From positions 310,001 to 374,000 of the forward strand of contig NZ_JAJAGO010000006.1 in NCBI RefSeq assembly GCF_025165795.1: a DNA stretch of 64,000 bases. The letters are read 5' to 3'. The translations under genes were made by a program, and so were the position numbers. The notes beneath the pieces are model-generated. The model did not search any database. It worked only from the letters and a program-made list of their open reading frames with translations, and was not told the DNA's origin. This DNA comes from Streptomyces gossypii. Lineage in GTDB: Bacteria > Actinomycetota > Actinomycetes > Streptomycetales > Streptomycetaceae. Of this stretch, positions 16,169-24,465 are shown piece after piece (the first letter of the stretch is position 1; every line of letters starts with the position of its first letter).

Positions 16169-18679
16169 ATGAGTGACGAGCCGAACGACGCGGCCGAGGG
16201 CCACAAGTCCCGGCCGGACACAGGATCAGCGGGCGAAGCCGGAGGACAGGGCAGCTCAGGCAGTTCCGGTGGCTCCGACAGCTCAGGCAGCCCGGAAAGC
16301 TCAGGCAGCCCGGAAAGCGCAGGCAAACCTGCCAAGGCAGCGCGGCGGCGGACCGGCTGGCGGCGCCTCATCCCCACCTGGCGCCTGGTGGTCGGCTCGT
16401 TCCTGATGATCGTGCTCATCCTGTCGGGCGGCCTCGTCGCGGGCTATCTGCTGGTCGACATCCCGGCACCCAACAAGGCCGCCGCCGCCCAGAACAACGT
16501 CTACCTCTACTCCGACGGCACCCAGATCGCCCGCGACGGCGAGATCAACCGGGAGATCGTCACCCTCTCCCAGATCCCCAAGAGCGCCCAGCGCGCCGTG
16601 CTCGCCGCCGAGGACCGGAACTTCTACAACGAATCCGCCGTCGACCTCACCGCCATGACCCGCGCGGGCTGGAACATGATCACGGGCGGCGACAAGCAGT
16701 CCGGCTCCACGATCACCCAGCAGTACGTGAAGAACTACTACCTCACCCAGGACCAGACCCTCAGCCGCAAGGCCAAGGAGTTCTTCATCGCGCTGAAGCT
16801 CGACAACGAGGTGAGCAAGGAGGAGATCCTGCTCGGCTACCTCAACACCAGCTACTTCGGGCGCAACGCCTACGGCATCCAGGCGGCAGCGCACGCTTAC
16901 TACGGCAAGTCCGCCGAAGACCTCACCACCGGTGAGAGCGCCTATCTCGCGGCCCTGGTCAACGCCCCCGGCGCGTACGACACCCACGCCCACCCGGAGA
17001 ACAGGGAGCGCGCCCTCGCCCGCTGGAACTACGTGCTCGACGGGATGACCGAGAAGGGCTGGCTCGGGCAGAAGAAGCGGGACGCGATGAAGTTCCCCGA
17101 GCCCGGCCCGTACAAGCCGCCGAACGCCCTCTCCGGGCAGCGCGGCTATCTCGTCGAAGCGGTGCGGAACTACCTCATCGAGAACGACATCATCGACGAG
17201 CGGCGCCTGCGCGCGGGAGGCTTCCGCATCACCACCACCATCGACCCCGACAAGCAGGACGCCCTCGTCGACGCGGTCGACGACCAGCTGATGTCGCAGC
17301 TGAGCAAGGACCGCGACGTGGACGACTTCGTGCGCGCCGGCGGCACCTCGATCGATCCCAAGACCGGCGAGGTCGTCGCGATGTACGGCGGCGTCGACTT
17401 CCTCAAGCAGTACGTCAACAACGCCACCCGTACCGACTACCAGGTCGGCTCCACCTTCAAGCCGTTCATCTACACGGCCGCGCTGCGCAACGACGCCACC
17501 ACCCAGGACGGCCGCGCCATCGGCACCCGCACGATCTACGACGGCACCAACAAGCGCGAGGTGATGAGCGAGGGCCGCCGCACCGACTACGCGCCCGCCA
17601 ACGAGGACGACCGCTCCTACGGCCAGATCCCCGTCATCACCGCGATGGACAAGTCGGTCAACTCCGTCTTCGCCCAGATGGGTGTGGACGTCGGCCCGCA
17701 GAAGGTCAAGGACACCGCGATCGACCTCGGTCTGCCCAAGGACACCCCGAACATGCCTGCCGACGGCTCCATCGCCCTCGGAGTCGCCACCGCCTCCACC
17801 CTCGACATGGCCGAGGCGTACGCGACCCTCGCCCGGCACGGCGAGCACCGCGACCACAGCCTGGTGAAGAAGGCCACCCGGGGCGGCGAGGTCATCAGTC
17901 TGCCCAAGCGTGCGACCGAACGCGCCGTGCCCCGGAACGCGGCCGACTCCACCACCGCGATCCTCCAGAGCGTCGTCGAGGGCGGCACCGGCACCGCCGC
18001 CAAGAGCGCCGGACGCCCCGCCGCAGGCAAGACCGGCACCGCCGAAGAGGACCGCGCGGCCTGGTTCGCCGGTTACACCCCGGACCTGGCCACCGTCATC
18101 AGCGTCATGGGCCAGAACCCCGAGGGCGGGCACGAACCGCTGTACGGGGCGGCCGGGCTCCCCCGGATCAACGGCGGCGGCTTCCCCGCCCAGATCTGGG
18201 GCGCCTACACGGCAGACGCGCTGGACGGCGAACCGGAGAAGGACTTCGACCTCAAGACCAGCGACGACGGCTCCAGCCGCCCGCCCGAGTCCCCCACGGG
18301 CGACACCCAGCCCACCACGCGGCCCACCGACCGCCTCCCCGGCACCGAGCCGCCCGCCAACGACCCCCCGGACACCCCCGGTGAGCCCGAGACACCGGGC
18401 GACCCCGGCACCGAGATCCCCCCGGACCCCGACGACCCGACGACGGGCGGCGCCGTCGGCGGCAGCACCGACGGGACCACCGAAGGAAGCGGAGGAACCG
18501 AAGGGACGGGCGGCATCGGCGACCCCGGCGGGGGTGACCCCGGCGGCGGCGATCCGGGCGGCGGTGGCCCAGGTGGCGGCGACCCCGGAGGCGCGGACGG
18601 CGGAGTCACCGAAGGCGGCGATCCCGGCGGCACGAACGGGGAACCGGACGGCGGGGTCACCGAGGGCGGAGACACCTGA
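16169..18679 (+). CDS. Class A penicillin-binding protein (transglycosylase/transpeptidase)
   Basis: An 836-aa bifunctional peptidoglycan synthase. An acidic Ser/Gly-rich cytoplasmic tail (1-55) is followed by a basic stretch and a single membrane anchor (about 72-96). The GT51 domain has the catalytic Glu at about 148 (AAEDRNFYNE) and GSTITQQYVKNYYL, KEEILLGYLNTSYFG. The transpeptidase domain has the SxxK serine at about 428 (VGSTFKPF), an SVN motif (KSVNSVFAQ) and KTG at about 621 (AGKTGTAEE). The last 150 residues are a Pro/Gly/Asp/Thr low-complexity tail, probably spanning the wall. ATG 16169 follows an AGGAG at 16153. It acts in the extracytoplasmic space in cell-wall growth. Confidence 0.93.
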   Translation: MSDEPNDAAEGHKSRPDTGSAGEAGGQGSSGSSGGSDSSGSPESSGSPESAGKPAKAARRRTGWRRLIPTWRLVVGSFLMIVLILSGGLVAGYLLVDIPAPNKAAAAQNNVYLYSDGTQIARDGEINREIVTLSQIPKSAQRAVLAAEDRNFYNESAVDLTAMTRAGWNMITGGDKQSGSTITQQYVKNYYLTQDQTLSRKAKEFFIALKLDNEVSKEEILLGYLNTSYFGRNAYGIQAAAHAYYGKSAEDLTTGESAYLAALVNAPGAYDTHAHPENRERALARWNYVLDGMTEKGWLGQKKRDAMKFPEPGPYKPPNALSGQRGYLVEAVRNYLIENDIIDERRLRAGGFRITTTIDPDKQDALVDAVDDQLMSQLSKDRDVDDFVRAGGTSIDPKTGEVVAMYGGVDFLKQYVNNATRTDYQVGSTFKPFIYTAALRNDATTQDGRAIGTRTIYDGTNKREVMSEGRRTDYAPANEDDRSYGQIPVITAMDKSVNSVFAQMGVDVGPQKVKDTAIDLGLPKDTPNMPADGSIALGVATASTLDMAEAYATLARHGEHRDHSLVKKATRGGEVISLPKRATERAVPRNAADSTTAILQSVVEGGTGTAAKSAGRPAAGKTGTAEEDRAAWFAGYTPDLATVISVMGQNPEGGHEPLYGAAGLPRINGGGFPAQIWGAYTADALDGEPEKDFDLKTSDDGSSRPPESPTGDTQPTTRPTDRLPGTEPPANDPPDTPGEPETPGDPGTEIPPDPDDPTTGGAVGGSTDGTTEGSGGTEGTGGIGDPGGGDPGGGDPGGGGPGGGDPGGADGGVTEGGDPGGTNGEPDGGVTEGGDT

Positions 18680-18760
18680 GCCGGGCCGGCCCGGCGGAGT
18701 GACCCGCGCCGGGCGTCGGACCGGGCCGGGCGTCGGAGGCGGCCTCCGGGCCGGGTTTGC

Positions 18761-18766
18761 TACGGT
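18761..18766 (+). promoter_or_regulatory. Candidate -10 box for the gdx riboswitch transcript
   Basis: The hexamer TACGGT ends 7 nt before the first base of the putative aptamer, so transcription would start at the 5' edge of the riboswitch. It resembles Streptomyces housekeeping -10 boxes (TAGRRT-like). No convincing -35 box is seen in the GC-rich sequence upstream. Confidence 0.35.
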
Positions 18767-18773
18767 GGGTCTT

Positions 18774-18822
18774 GATCCGACGAGACGCGCCGTACCGGGT
18801 CGCAGAACGCAGCAGGGCAGTG
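18774..18822 (+). promoter_or_regulatory. Candidate guanidine-III (ykkC-III) riboswitch
   Basis: The leader of the SMR gene contains GATCCGACGAGACGCGCC followed by GTACCGGGTC. This closely resembles the known guanidine-III aptamer core as I remember it (CCGGACGAGGTGCGCC then GTACCCGGTC). GATCC (18774-18778) can pair with GGGTC (18798-18802). The 3' pseudoknot partner is less clear: the following CGCAGAACGCAGCAGGGC does not give the perfect ACGGCGC complement of the reference. The aptamer ends about 80 nt before the ATG. Guanidine riboswitches switch on exporters such as the Gdx-type gene that follows, which makes the context right. The structure is not computed. Confidence 0.55.
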
Positions 18823-18900
18823 GGGACCAGCTCATCCGCCCATTCGCTCATCAGGAAAGACGACGCACCCCGTATCAGTTCCCACCACGGAGGTGCCGTC

Positions 18901-19221
18901 ATGGCCTGGATTCTGCTCACACTCGCCGGTCTGCTCGAGGTCGGCTGGGCGATCGGCCTGAAGTTCACCGAAGGCTTCACCCGGCTGGTGCCCAGCGTCC
19001 TGACCATCGCGGGCTTCGCCGCCAGCATGTTCCTGCTCTCCCAGGCCGCCCGCACGCTGCCCATCGGCACCGCCTACGGCGTCTGGGTGGGCATCGGTGC
19101 GGCAGGAGCCGCACTCATCGGCATGTTCGCGCTCGGCGAGCCCGCGACAGCGGCCAGGATCTTCTTCGTCTGCCTGCTGCTGGTCGCGATCGTCGGCCTC
19201 AAGGCCACCTCAGGACACTGA
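18901..19221 (+). CDS. sugE: SMR-family guanidinium exporter (Gdx/SugE)
   Basis: A 106-aa four-helix small multidrug resistance protein. The first helix has LAGLLEVGWAIGLKFTEGF with the essential Glu at residue 13 and the Gdx-type Trp/Lys pattern, and the third helix has IGTAYGVWVGIGAAGAAL. These mark the SugE/Gdx branch, which exchanges protons for guanidinium, rather than the EmrE branch. It acts as an inner-membrane dual-topology dimer. An upstream leader resembling a guanidine riboswitch supports the substrate. The ATG follows CGGAGGTGCCGTC. Confidence 0.88.
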   Translation: MAWILLTLAGLLEVGWAIGLKFTEGFTRLVPSVLTIAGFAASMFLLSQAARTLPIGTAYGVWVGIGAAGAALIGMFALGEPATAARIFFVCLLLVAIVGLKATSGH

Positions 19222-19234
19222 CGGGCCGACCGGC

Positions 19235-19594
19235 CTACAGATACAGGCCGGTGGAGTCCTCGGACCCCTGCAACCGCTCGGCCGCCACCGCGTGCAGATC
19301 GCGCTCGCGGATCAGCACGTACGCCACACCGCGCACCTCGACCTCGGCCCGGTCCTCCGGGTCGAACAGGACCCGGTCGCCCGGCTCCACCGTCCGTACG
19401 TTCTGCCCGACGGCGACCACCTCGGCCCAGTTCAGGCGGCGGCCGACCGCGGCCGTAGCCGGGATCACGATGCCGCCCGAGGAACGTCGCTCGCCCTCCG
19501 GGATGTCCGTACGGACCAGTACACGGTCGTGCAGCATCCGGATCGGCAGCTTGTCGTGCCGCGGGGAATCAGATGCGGGCGTCAGGGAACTCAC
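19235..19594 (-). CDS. GroES-like (Cpn10 fold) protein
   Basis: A 119-aa protein with the Cpn10/GroES fold. It has a core LPIRMLHDRVLVRTDIPEGE, a short mobile-loop-like segment RRSSGGIVIPATA, and VVAVGQNVRTVEPGDRVLFD. It is not adjacent to groEL and has an extended N terminus and C terminus, so it is a paralogue rather than the main co-chaperonin. Start GTG 19594. It is convergent with the gdx gene (14 nt between stops). Whether it works with a GroEL is unknown. Confidence 0.8.
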   Translation of the reverse strand: MSSLTPASDSPRHDKLPIRMLHDRVLVRTDIPEGERRSSGGIVIPATAAVGRRLNWAEVVAVGQNVRTVEPGDRVLFDPEDRAEVEVRGVAYVLIRERDLHAVAAERLQGSEDSTGLYL

Positions 19595-19721
19595 GGCCGA
19601 ACCGTATAACAGGACCGCGCCGCCACGGGCCGCTGGGCCGTGGCGGCTGCGACCGGCGGCTGGTGGCCAGGCTCAGGGTCTCTCGTTTGGATCCTGCCGG
19701 GCCCGGAGGCCGGGCGACGGG

Positions 19722-20045
19722 TCAGCGCCGTCGCCGCCTGGCCGAACGGAAACACAGCCCGCCCGTCACCACCGCCGCCACCACAGCCACCGGCACGATC
19801 CGCTCCATACGCGGCGAGCCGTCCTCACCGACGAACTGTGCCCGCACCCCGGACACGCCCTGATTCACGGCGACGTAGGCGCGACCCACCGTCCGGTCGA
19901 CGCTCGCGGCGGCCTTGGCCTTGACGTCACCCATGAGCGTCTGCGGGTGCACCCGCACGGCGATCTCGTCCAGCGCGACCGCGAGATCCCGCCGCCTGCG
20001 GACGATGTCCGCCTCGATGTCCACCGGGGTCCTGGCATCCGACAC
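19722..20045 (-). CDS. DUF3618 membrane-associated protein
   Basis: A 107-aa protein of the DUF3618 type. The N-terminal segment RTPVDIEADIVRRRRDLAVA, LDEIAVRVHPQTLMGDVKAK is the domain's hallmark, a charged helix that often precedes membrane anchors. A hydrophobic helix follows (IVPVAVVAAVVTGGLCF) and then an Arg-rich tail. Start GTG 20045. Function is unknown. It is divergent from bcp. Confidence 0.82.
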   Translation of the reverse strand: MSDARTPVDIEADIVRRRRDLAVALDEIAVRVHPQTLMGDVKAKAAASVDRTVGRAYVAVNQGVSGVRAQFVGEDGSPRMERIVPVAVVAAVVTGGLCFRSARRRRR

Positions 20046-20192
20046 CGCGCTGCCTCCGTCGCTGCTCGTAGCACTCGGCCTGCTCTCCTACCGGACAGTC
20101 TGTCAGCTTCGCACCGCCCGCGCCCCACGGCTCCCCCGAACGGACAGCTCGCTACCCTCGTCCCGTACGGCACCGACCTCCAAGGAGCACCG

Positions 20193-20660
20193 ATGAGCGA
20201 GCGACTGCAGCCCGGCGACACCGCCCCCGCCTTCACCCTGCCCGACGCGGACGGCAAGCAGGTCTCCCTGTCCGACCACACCGGCCGCAAGGTCATCGTC
20301 TACTTCTACCCCGCCGCGCTGACCCCCGGCTGCACCAAGCAGGCCTGCGACTTCACCGACAACCTGGAGCTGCTGGCGGGCGCCGGATACGACGTCATCG
20401 GCGTCTCCCCGGACAAGCCCGAGAAGCTGGCCGCCTTCCGTGACCAGGAAAGCCTGAAGGTCACCCTCGTCGGCGACCCGTCAAAAGAGGTCATGGACGC
20501 GTACGGGGCCTTCGGCGAAAAGCAGCTCTACGGCAAAACAGTGACCGGCGTCATCCGTTCGACCGTCATCGTCGACGAGAACGGCAAGGTCGAACACGCC
20601 CTCTACAACGTCAAGGCCACCGGCCACGTCGCCAAACTCATCAAGGACCTCCACATCTGA
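20193..20660 (+). CDS. bcp: Thioredoxin-dependent peroxiredoxin Bcp
   Basis: A 155-aa peroxiredoxin of the BCP/PrxQ group that reduces hydroperoxides in the cytoplasm. The peroxidatic Cys is C47 in ALTPGCTKQACDF and the resolving Cys is C52, five residues later, as in atypical two-Cys PrxQ enzymes. The N terminus (LQPGDTAPAFTLPDADGK) and GVSPDKPEKLAAF are also typical. ATG 20193 is preceded by AAGGAGC. A possible -10 box TACCCT lies about 40 nt upstream. Confidence 0.93.
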   Translation: MSERLQPGDTAPAFTLPDADGKQVSLSDHTGRKVIVYFYPAALTPGCTKQACDFTDNLELLAGAGYDVIGVSPDKPEKLAAFRDQESLKVTLVGDPSKEVMDAYGAFGEKQLYGKTVTGVIRSTVIVDENGKVEHALYNVKATGHVAKLIKDLHI

Positions 20661-20771
20661 CCGCCCCCCTCCCCACCCACTCGCACGGCGTAACCCGCAG
20701 GCCCTCCGCTCGTTCTCCCTTGCGAGACCAGAACACACGCACGCCGCAGAGCAAGCGGAGGGGGAGCGCGC

Positions 20772-21848
20772 ATGCCCGGGATCTACGACCTTGAGGTGCT
20801 GACCGAGGCTGTGACCGCCTCCACCTCCTGGGCGGAGCTGCTGCGCCGAATGGGCTTCCGGCCCAGCGGGGGAAGGCGGCGCGTCGTTCAGGAGCACGTG
20901 CGCTCCCATGGAATCGACACCAGCCACTTCAAGAAGAAGAGCCCCTGGCGGAAATATTCGGACGAAGCCATCAGGGAAGCAGTGGCTTCGTCGACGACAC
21001 TGCGGGAAGTTGCCGGAAAACTGGGGGCGCGTCCCGCGACGGGCACCCTTTCCCATATTCGTCGCCGCATTCTGGTGGCCGGTTTCGACACCTCCCACTT
21101 TCCCGCTCTGAACTACTCGCCGCTCGATCTCCCGTTCACCCGTGAGGAACTCGCCACCGCAGCCGCCGCGTCGTCCAGCATCCGGTCGACGGCAGAGCTG
21201 CTGGGCATCGCCGATGACAGCCGTTCGCGGTCGACGCTTCGCCGGATGCTGACGGAACACGGGGTGGATCTCTCCCACTTCACCCATTTCCGCAAGTACA
21301 TCGCCCCGGACGATTTGCGGTCCGCCGTCGCCCAGTCCAGCAGTTATGCCGAGGTCATGAGGAGGCTGGAGCTGGCGGTCAATGACGCGAACCACCGGCA
21401 CCTTCAGCGCCGTACCGTTCAACTCGGTTTCGACCGCTCCCACTTCACGCGGACAGCGCGCAGGCGGCCGCAGCCTGTCGGGGCTCAGTCGGTCGCCGGT
21501 GAAGTACTTCGCGTTCAACCGCCCGGATCGGTCCGCACGAACCACACGAGACTGCGCCGGGCCCTCGAGGAAATCGGAATCGGCTATCTCTGCACCGGCT
21601 GCGGAAATCCTGGCGAGTGGCAGGGCGTCTCCATGACGCTGCAGATCGACCACATCAACGGCGACTGGCGTGACAACCGCCGCCAGAACCTGCGCTATCT
21701 CTGCCCGAACTGCCACGCGATCACGGACACCTGGTGTGGCCGTGGCCGTGGCGGTCGTCGCCGCGGGCCGTCTCCGTCCCGGAGCACGGAACCAGATACC
21801 CCCGCCCACCGCCCGGCCGCTACGATGGTCGACGACGAGCGGCCGTGA
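20772..21848 (+). CDS. HNH endonuclease with four N-terminal ~48-aa repeats
   Basis: Product of 358 aa. The C-terminal HNH domain has a zinc-binding CTGCG at about 274-278, LQIDHINGDWRDNRRQNLRY (the beta-beta-alpha metal nuclease core with DH, N and H), and CPNCHAI. The first 230 residues are four copies of a helical unit, each ending in DxSHF: HGIDTSHF, AGFDTSHF, HGVDLSHF and LGFDRSHF. Each begins with a pattern like (E/D)(D/A)...AVA.SSS..E. The units look like repeated small helix-turn-helix-like modules, possibly for DNA recognition. ATG 20772 follows GGAGGGGGAGC. The stop codon lies inside the tRNA-Leu gene, a 10-bp overlap. It could be a homing-type or defence nuclease. No partner gene is adjacent. 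Confidence 0.82.
   Translation: MPGIYDLEVLTEAVTASTSWAELLRRMGFRPSGGRRRVVQEHVRSHGIDTSHFKKKSPWRKYSDEAIREAVASSTTLREVAGKLGARPATGTLSHIRRRILVAGFDTSHFPALNYSPLDLPFTREELATAAAASSSIRSTAELLGIADDSRSRSTLRRMLTEHGVDLSHFTHFRKYIAPDDLRSAVAQSSSYAEVMRRLELAVNDANHRHLQRRTVQLGFDRSHFTRTARRRPQPVGAQSVAGEVLRVQPPGSVRTNHTRLRRALEEIGIGYLCTGCGNPGEWQGVSMTLQIDHINGDWRDNRRQNLRYLCPNCHAITDTWCGRGRGGRRRGPSPSRSTEPDTPAHRPAATMVDDERP
21821..21826 (+). promoter_or_regulatory. Candidate -10 box of the tRNA-Leu gene
   Basis: TACGAT ends 12 nt before the first base of the tRNA, within the 3' end of the HNH reading frame, so the tRNA promoter would be embedded in that coding sequence. No clear -35 box is seen. Transcription could alternatively read through from the HNH gene. 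Confidence 0.3.
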
Positions 21849-21924
21849 TGGAATTGGCGAGACATGCTGGGTTTAGGTCCCAGTGGGGTAACCCCCGTGA
21901 GGGTTCGAATCCCTCCGGCCGCAC
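21839..21924 (+). tRNA. tRNA-Leu (anticodon UAG)
   Basis: An 86-nt class II tRNA. The acceptor arm GCGGCCG (21839-21845) pairs with CGGCCGC (21917-21923), followed by discriminator A. The anticodon stem CTGGG/CCCAG encloses the loop TTTAGGT, giving anticodon TAG (reads CTA/CUA leucine codons). The long variable arm TGGGGTAACCCCC and the T arm GAGGGTTCGAATCCCTC are standard for tRNA-Leu. No CCA is encoded. The 5' end overlaps the stop of the HNH gene. The 3' end is one base from the convergent rdgB stop. Confidence 0.95.
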
Positions 21925-21925
21925 T

Positions 21926-22543
21926 TCACCCCACCAGTTCGTGGATGAGTGGGGTCAGGGCGCGGAAGGCGCGGCCGCGGTGGCTGATGGCGTTCTTTTC
22001 GTCAGGCGTCAGTTCGGCGCAGGTGCGGGTTTCGCCTTCGGGCTGGAGGATCGGGTCGTAGCCGAAGCCGCCGGTGCCCGCCGGGGTGTGCCGGAGGCTG
22101 CCTGTGAGGCGGCCCTCGACCACGCGTTCGGTGCCGTCCGGGAGGGCGAGCGCGGCGGCGCAGGCGAAGTGGGCACCACGGTGCGGGTCTTCGATGTCTG
22201 AGAGCTGGGCCAGCAGCAGGTCGAGGTTGGCCCGGTCGTCGCCGTGGGTGCCCGCCCAGCGGGCGGAGAAGATGCCCGGGGCCCCGCCGAGTACGTCCAC
22301 GCAGAGGCCGGAGTCGTCGGCGACGGCGGGATGGCCGGTAGCCGAGGCGAGGGCGTGGGCCTTCAGCAGGGCGTTCTCGGCGAAGGTGAGACCGGTCTCC
22401 TTGACGTCCGGCGTTGTCGGGTAGGCGTCGGCCCCCACCAGTTCGAGGGCGGTGCCGCCGGCGCGGCCGGAGGCGGTGAGGATCGCCCGCAGTTCGGCGA
22501 CTTTGTGTGCGTTGCGGGTGGCGAGGATCAGGCGCTGGCTCAT
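21926..22543 (-). CDS. rdgB: XTP/dITP diphosphatase (RdgB/HAM1)
   Basis: A 205-aa house-cleaning pyrophosphatase that hydrolyses non-canonical purine nucleoside triphosphates (dITP, XTP) to monophosphates. Hallmarks are ILATRNAHKVAELR at the N terminus, TFAENALLKAHALA, ADDSGLCVDVLGGAPGIFSA (catalytic Asp, substrate loop), GGFGYDPILQPEG and ELTPDEKNAISHRGRA. It lies downstream of rph on the same strand, the usual actinobacterial pairing, but here separated by a lipoprotein gene. Confidence 0.95.
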   Translation of the reverse strand: MSQRLILATRNAHKVAELRAILTASGRAGGTALELVGADAYPTTPDVKETGLTFAENALLKAHALASATGHPAVADDSGLCVDVLGGAPGIFSARWAGTHGDDRANLDLLLAQLSDIEDPHRGAHFACAAALALPDGTERVVEGRLTGSLRHTPAGTGGFGYDPILQPEGETRTCAELTPDEKNAISHRGRAFRALTPLIHELVG

Positions 22544-22618
22544 TGCCGGATTGTCTCAGAGCCTGTCGCACCCGACAGGCCAGCGGCCCGCAGGCCGCAG
22601 GCCGCACCCTTGCGACGC

Positions 22619-23005
22619 TCAGCCCGGTGAGCAGACGTTCGTGAGGTCGTCGGCGGCGTCGCCGACCGGGCCCACGTCCGGGGAGCGGCCCTGCTCGATG
22701 TCCGTGCGGGCGTCGTCCACCGCCGTGGCCATGTCCTTGACGGCCTTGCTGACGTCGCCGTCGTCCGTCTCGTCCTGAAGCTTGTCGAGGTTCTTGTCGA
22801 TGCTGGTCAGCGCCTCGCGGGCGGCCTGCGGGTCCTCCGTGGCACCGGACACGGCCTGTTGCAGGTCGTCGACGGTGCCGGCGATGGTGACCGCGGTGTT
22901 GGCGCAGTCGAGTGCCTTGTCCAGGGCTCCGCAGCCCACTGCCAGGGATGCGGTGAGCGCGACGGTGACAGCGGTGGCGGCGGTGGTGCCCAGAGTGCGA
23001 CGCAC
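22619..23005 (-). CDS. Small lipoprotein, unknown function
   Basis: A 128-aa protein. GTG 23005 (GGAGGGG 7-8 nt upstream) starts a signal peptide with LTASLAVGCG, a plausible lipobox with Cys at about residue 25. The mature part is acidic and helical (TAVTIAGTVDDLQQAVSG, LTSIDKNLDKLQDETDDG), with two further Cys, one near the N terminus (ALDCANTAV) and one at the end (LTNVCSPG) that may form a disulfide. It is similar in style to Streptomyces secreted helical-bundle lipoproteins. It lies between rph and rdgB on the same strand. Confidence 0.72.
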   Translation of the reverse strand: MRRTLGTTAATAVTVALTASLAVGCGALDKALDCANTAVTIAGTVDDLQQAVSGATEDPQAAREALTSIDKNLDKLQDETDDGDVSKAVKDMATAVDDARTDIEQGRSPDVGPVGDAADDLTNVCSPG

Positions 23006-23209
23006 GAGTGTTCCCCTCCTGTGTGGACGGACGGTCCGTCCGTGGCCCGTCCGTCGTCTCCGCCCGGCTGCCGCCAACCGACTGGTCGCGGCCGGGCCGG
23101 GGTGCAGCCGGACGGACCGCACGGTATGACCCGTACGGCCCGTACCTTCTCTGACGCGTAAAGCACTCGTAAAGTTGCGATTCTGAGCCGCCACTCGGAA
23201 CTACTCGGG

Positions 23210-23953
23210 CTACTCCCCCGCCAGTGCCAGGCGCTGTGCGCCGTCGAGCTGGGCGCAGCCCTTGACCGCCAGGTCGAGCAGGCCGTCGAGTTCGGCGCGC
23301 GTGAAGGGGACGCCTTCGGCGGTGCCCTGGACTTCGACGAAGCGTCCGTCGTCGGTGCAGACGACGTTCATGTCGGTCTCCGCGCGCACGTCCTCCTCGT
23401 AGCAGAGGTCGAGCATCGGGACGCCGTCGATGATGCCGACGCTGACGGCGGACACCCCGCCTGTGAGCGGTTGCGTCCTGCCCTTGATCAGCTTGCGTTC
23501 CTGGGCCCACGCGACGGCGTCGGCCAGTGCGGTGTAGGCGCCGGTGACGGCTGCGGTGCGGGTGCCGCCGTCCGCCTGGAGGACGTCGCAGTCGAGCACG
23601 ATGGTGTTCTCGCCGAGTGCCTTGAGGTCCACGACCGCGCGCAGTGAGCGGCCGATGAGGCGGGAGATCTCATGCGTACGGCCGCCGATCCGGCCGCGTA
23701 CGGCCTCACGGTCGCCGCGGGTGTTGGTGGAGCGGGGCAGCATCGAGTATTCGGCGGTGACCCAGCCCTGGCCGCTGCCCTTGCGCCAGCGCGGTACGCC
23801 TTCGGTGAAGCTCGCGGTGCAGAAGACTTTGGTGTCGCCGAAGGAGACGAGGACGGATCCCTCGGCGTGCTTGCTCCAGCCACGCTCGAATGACACGGGA
23901 CGCAACTGGTCTGGTGTCCTCCCGTCGATGCGGGGGACGTCGGTTTGAGACAT
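23210..23953 (-). CDS. rph: Ribonuclease PH
   Basis: A 247-aa phosphorolytic 3'-5' exoribonuclease that trims tRNA 3' ends, acting as a hexamer. It has [36 protein letters not shown], the conserved basic and phosphate-binding residues in [40 protein letters not shown], and [17 protein letters not shown] with the catalytic Asp pair. ATG 23953 gives the standard N terminus. The 12 upstream in-frame residues are rejected. It precedes rdgB in the same direction. Confidence 0.96.
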   Translation of the reverse strand: MSQTDVPRIDGRTPDQLRPVSFERGWSKHAEGSVLVSFGDTKVFCTASFTEGVPRWRKGSGQGWVTAEYSMLPRSTNTRGDREAVRGRIGGRTHEISRLIGRSLRAVVDLKALGENTIVLDCDVLQADGGTRTAAVTGAYTALADAVAWAQERKLIKGRTQPLTGGVSAVSVGIIDGVPMLDLCYEEDVRAETDMNVVCTDDGRFVEVQGTAEGVPFTRAELDGLLDLAVKGCAQLDGAQRLALAGE

Positions 23954-23966
23954 GGGGTCGAGCCTA

Positions 23967-24024
23967 GTGCCGCGCCGGGCAGGGTCCACCCGCTCGCCGG
24001 GTCTGCCCCGCCCTGACGCGGCAC
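23967..24024 (-). terminator. Hairpin between nagF and rph
   Basis: GTGCCGCG (23967-23974) pairs with CGCGGCAC (24017-24024), with further partial GC pairing inside (GGGCAGGG with a CCCCGCCCT stretch). It follows the nagF stop on the minus strand. It has no clear U-tract, as is common in Streptomyces terminators. Confidence 0.5.
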
Positions 24025-24031
24025 CCGCTGG

Positions 24032-24265
24032 TCACATCATGTCTTCGATCTCGGCCGCGATGGGGTCCGCGTCGGTGCCGATGACGACCTGGATCGCCGT
24101 GCCCATCTTGACGACGCCGTGGGCACCGGCGGCCTTGAGTGCCGCCTCGTCGACGAGCGCCGAGTCGCTGACCTCGGTGCGGAGGCGGGTGATGCAGCCT
24201 TCGATCTCCTCGATGTTCTCGAGCCCGCCGAGTCCGGCGACGATCTTCTCAGCCTTGCTGGCCAT
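24032..24265 (-). CDS. nagF: PTS EIIB component, N-acetylglucosamine type (NagF)
   Basis: A 77-aa PTS glucose/GlcNAc-type EIIB protein. The phospho-accepting Cys lies in ENIEEIEGCITRLRTEV. In the PTS it passes phosphate from EIIA to the sugar carried by the EIIC permease. In Streptomyces this separate EIIB is NagF, partner of NagE2, and nagE2 is the divergent gene here. ATG 24265 follows AGGAGAACCAG. The longer reading upstream lacks conservation. Both genes are expected to be under DasR. Confidence 0.88.
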   Translation of the reverse strand: MASKAEKIVAGLGGLENIEEIEGCITRLRTEVSDSALVDEAALKAAGAHGVVKMGTAIQVVIGTDADPIAAEIEDMM

Positions 24266-24465
24266 CTGGTTCTCCTGGTTTCTCGGCCCTGGTGGAGGCT
24301 CATGAGGCGGTGTGTTCACGGTAAGCCACGTTCAGTCCATCCTCACGGGCGTGCTCCACCTGCTCGGCAGATGATGACGGCGACCGGAATGGTTCCCGGA
24401 TGTGGCCGATGTGGGTCACGCCACTCCAGCGGGTGCATTCCCTAGCCCGCCATGCCCGTGTTAAG

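Noticed and set aside
17910..20660. A 916-codon plus-strand open frame
   Set aside because: It starts inside the penicillin-binding protein gene in another frame and runs across four genes. Only its last 155 codons are real (bcp, start 20193).
21839..21924. tRNA-Leu as an integration site (att) for an element
   Set aside because: No integrase or repeated tRNA 3' end was found in the window, and the downstream gene is the core gene rdgB.
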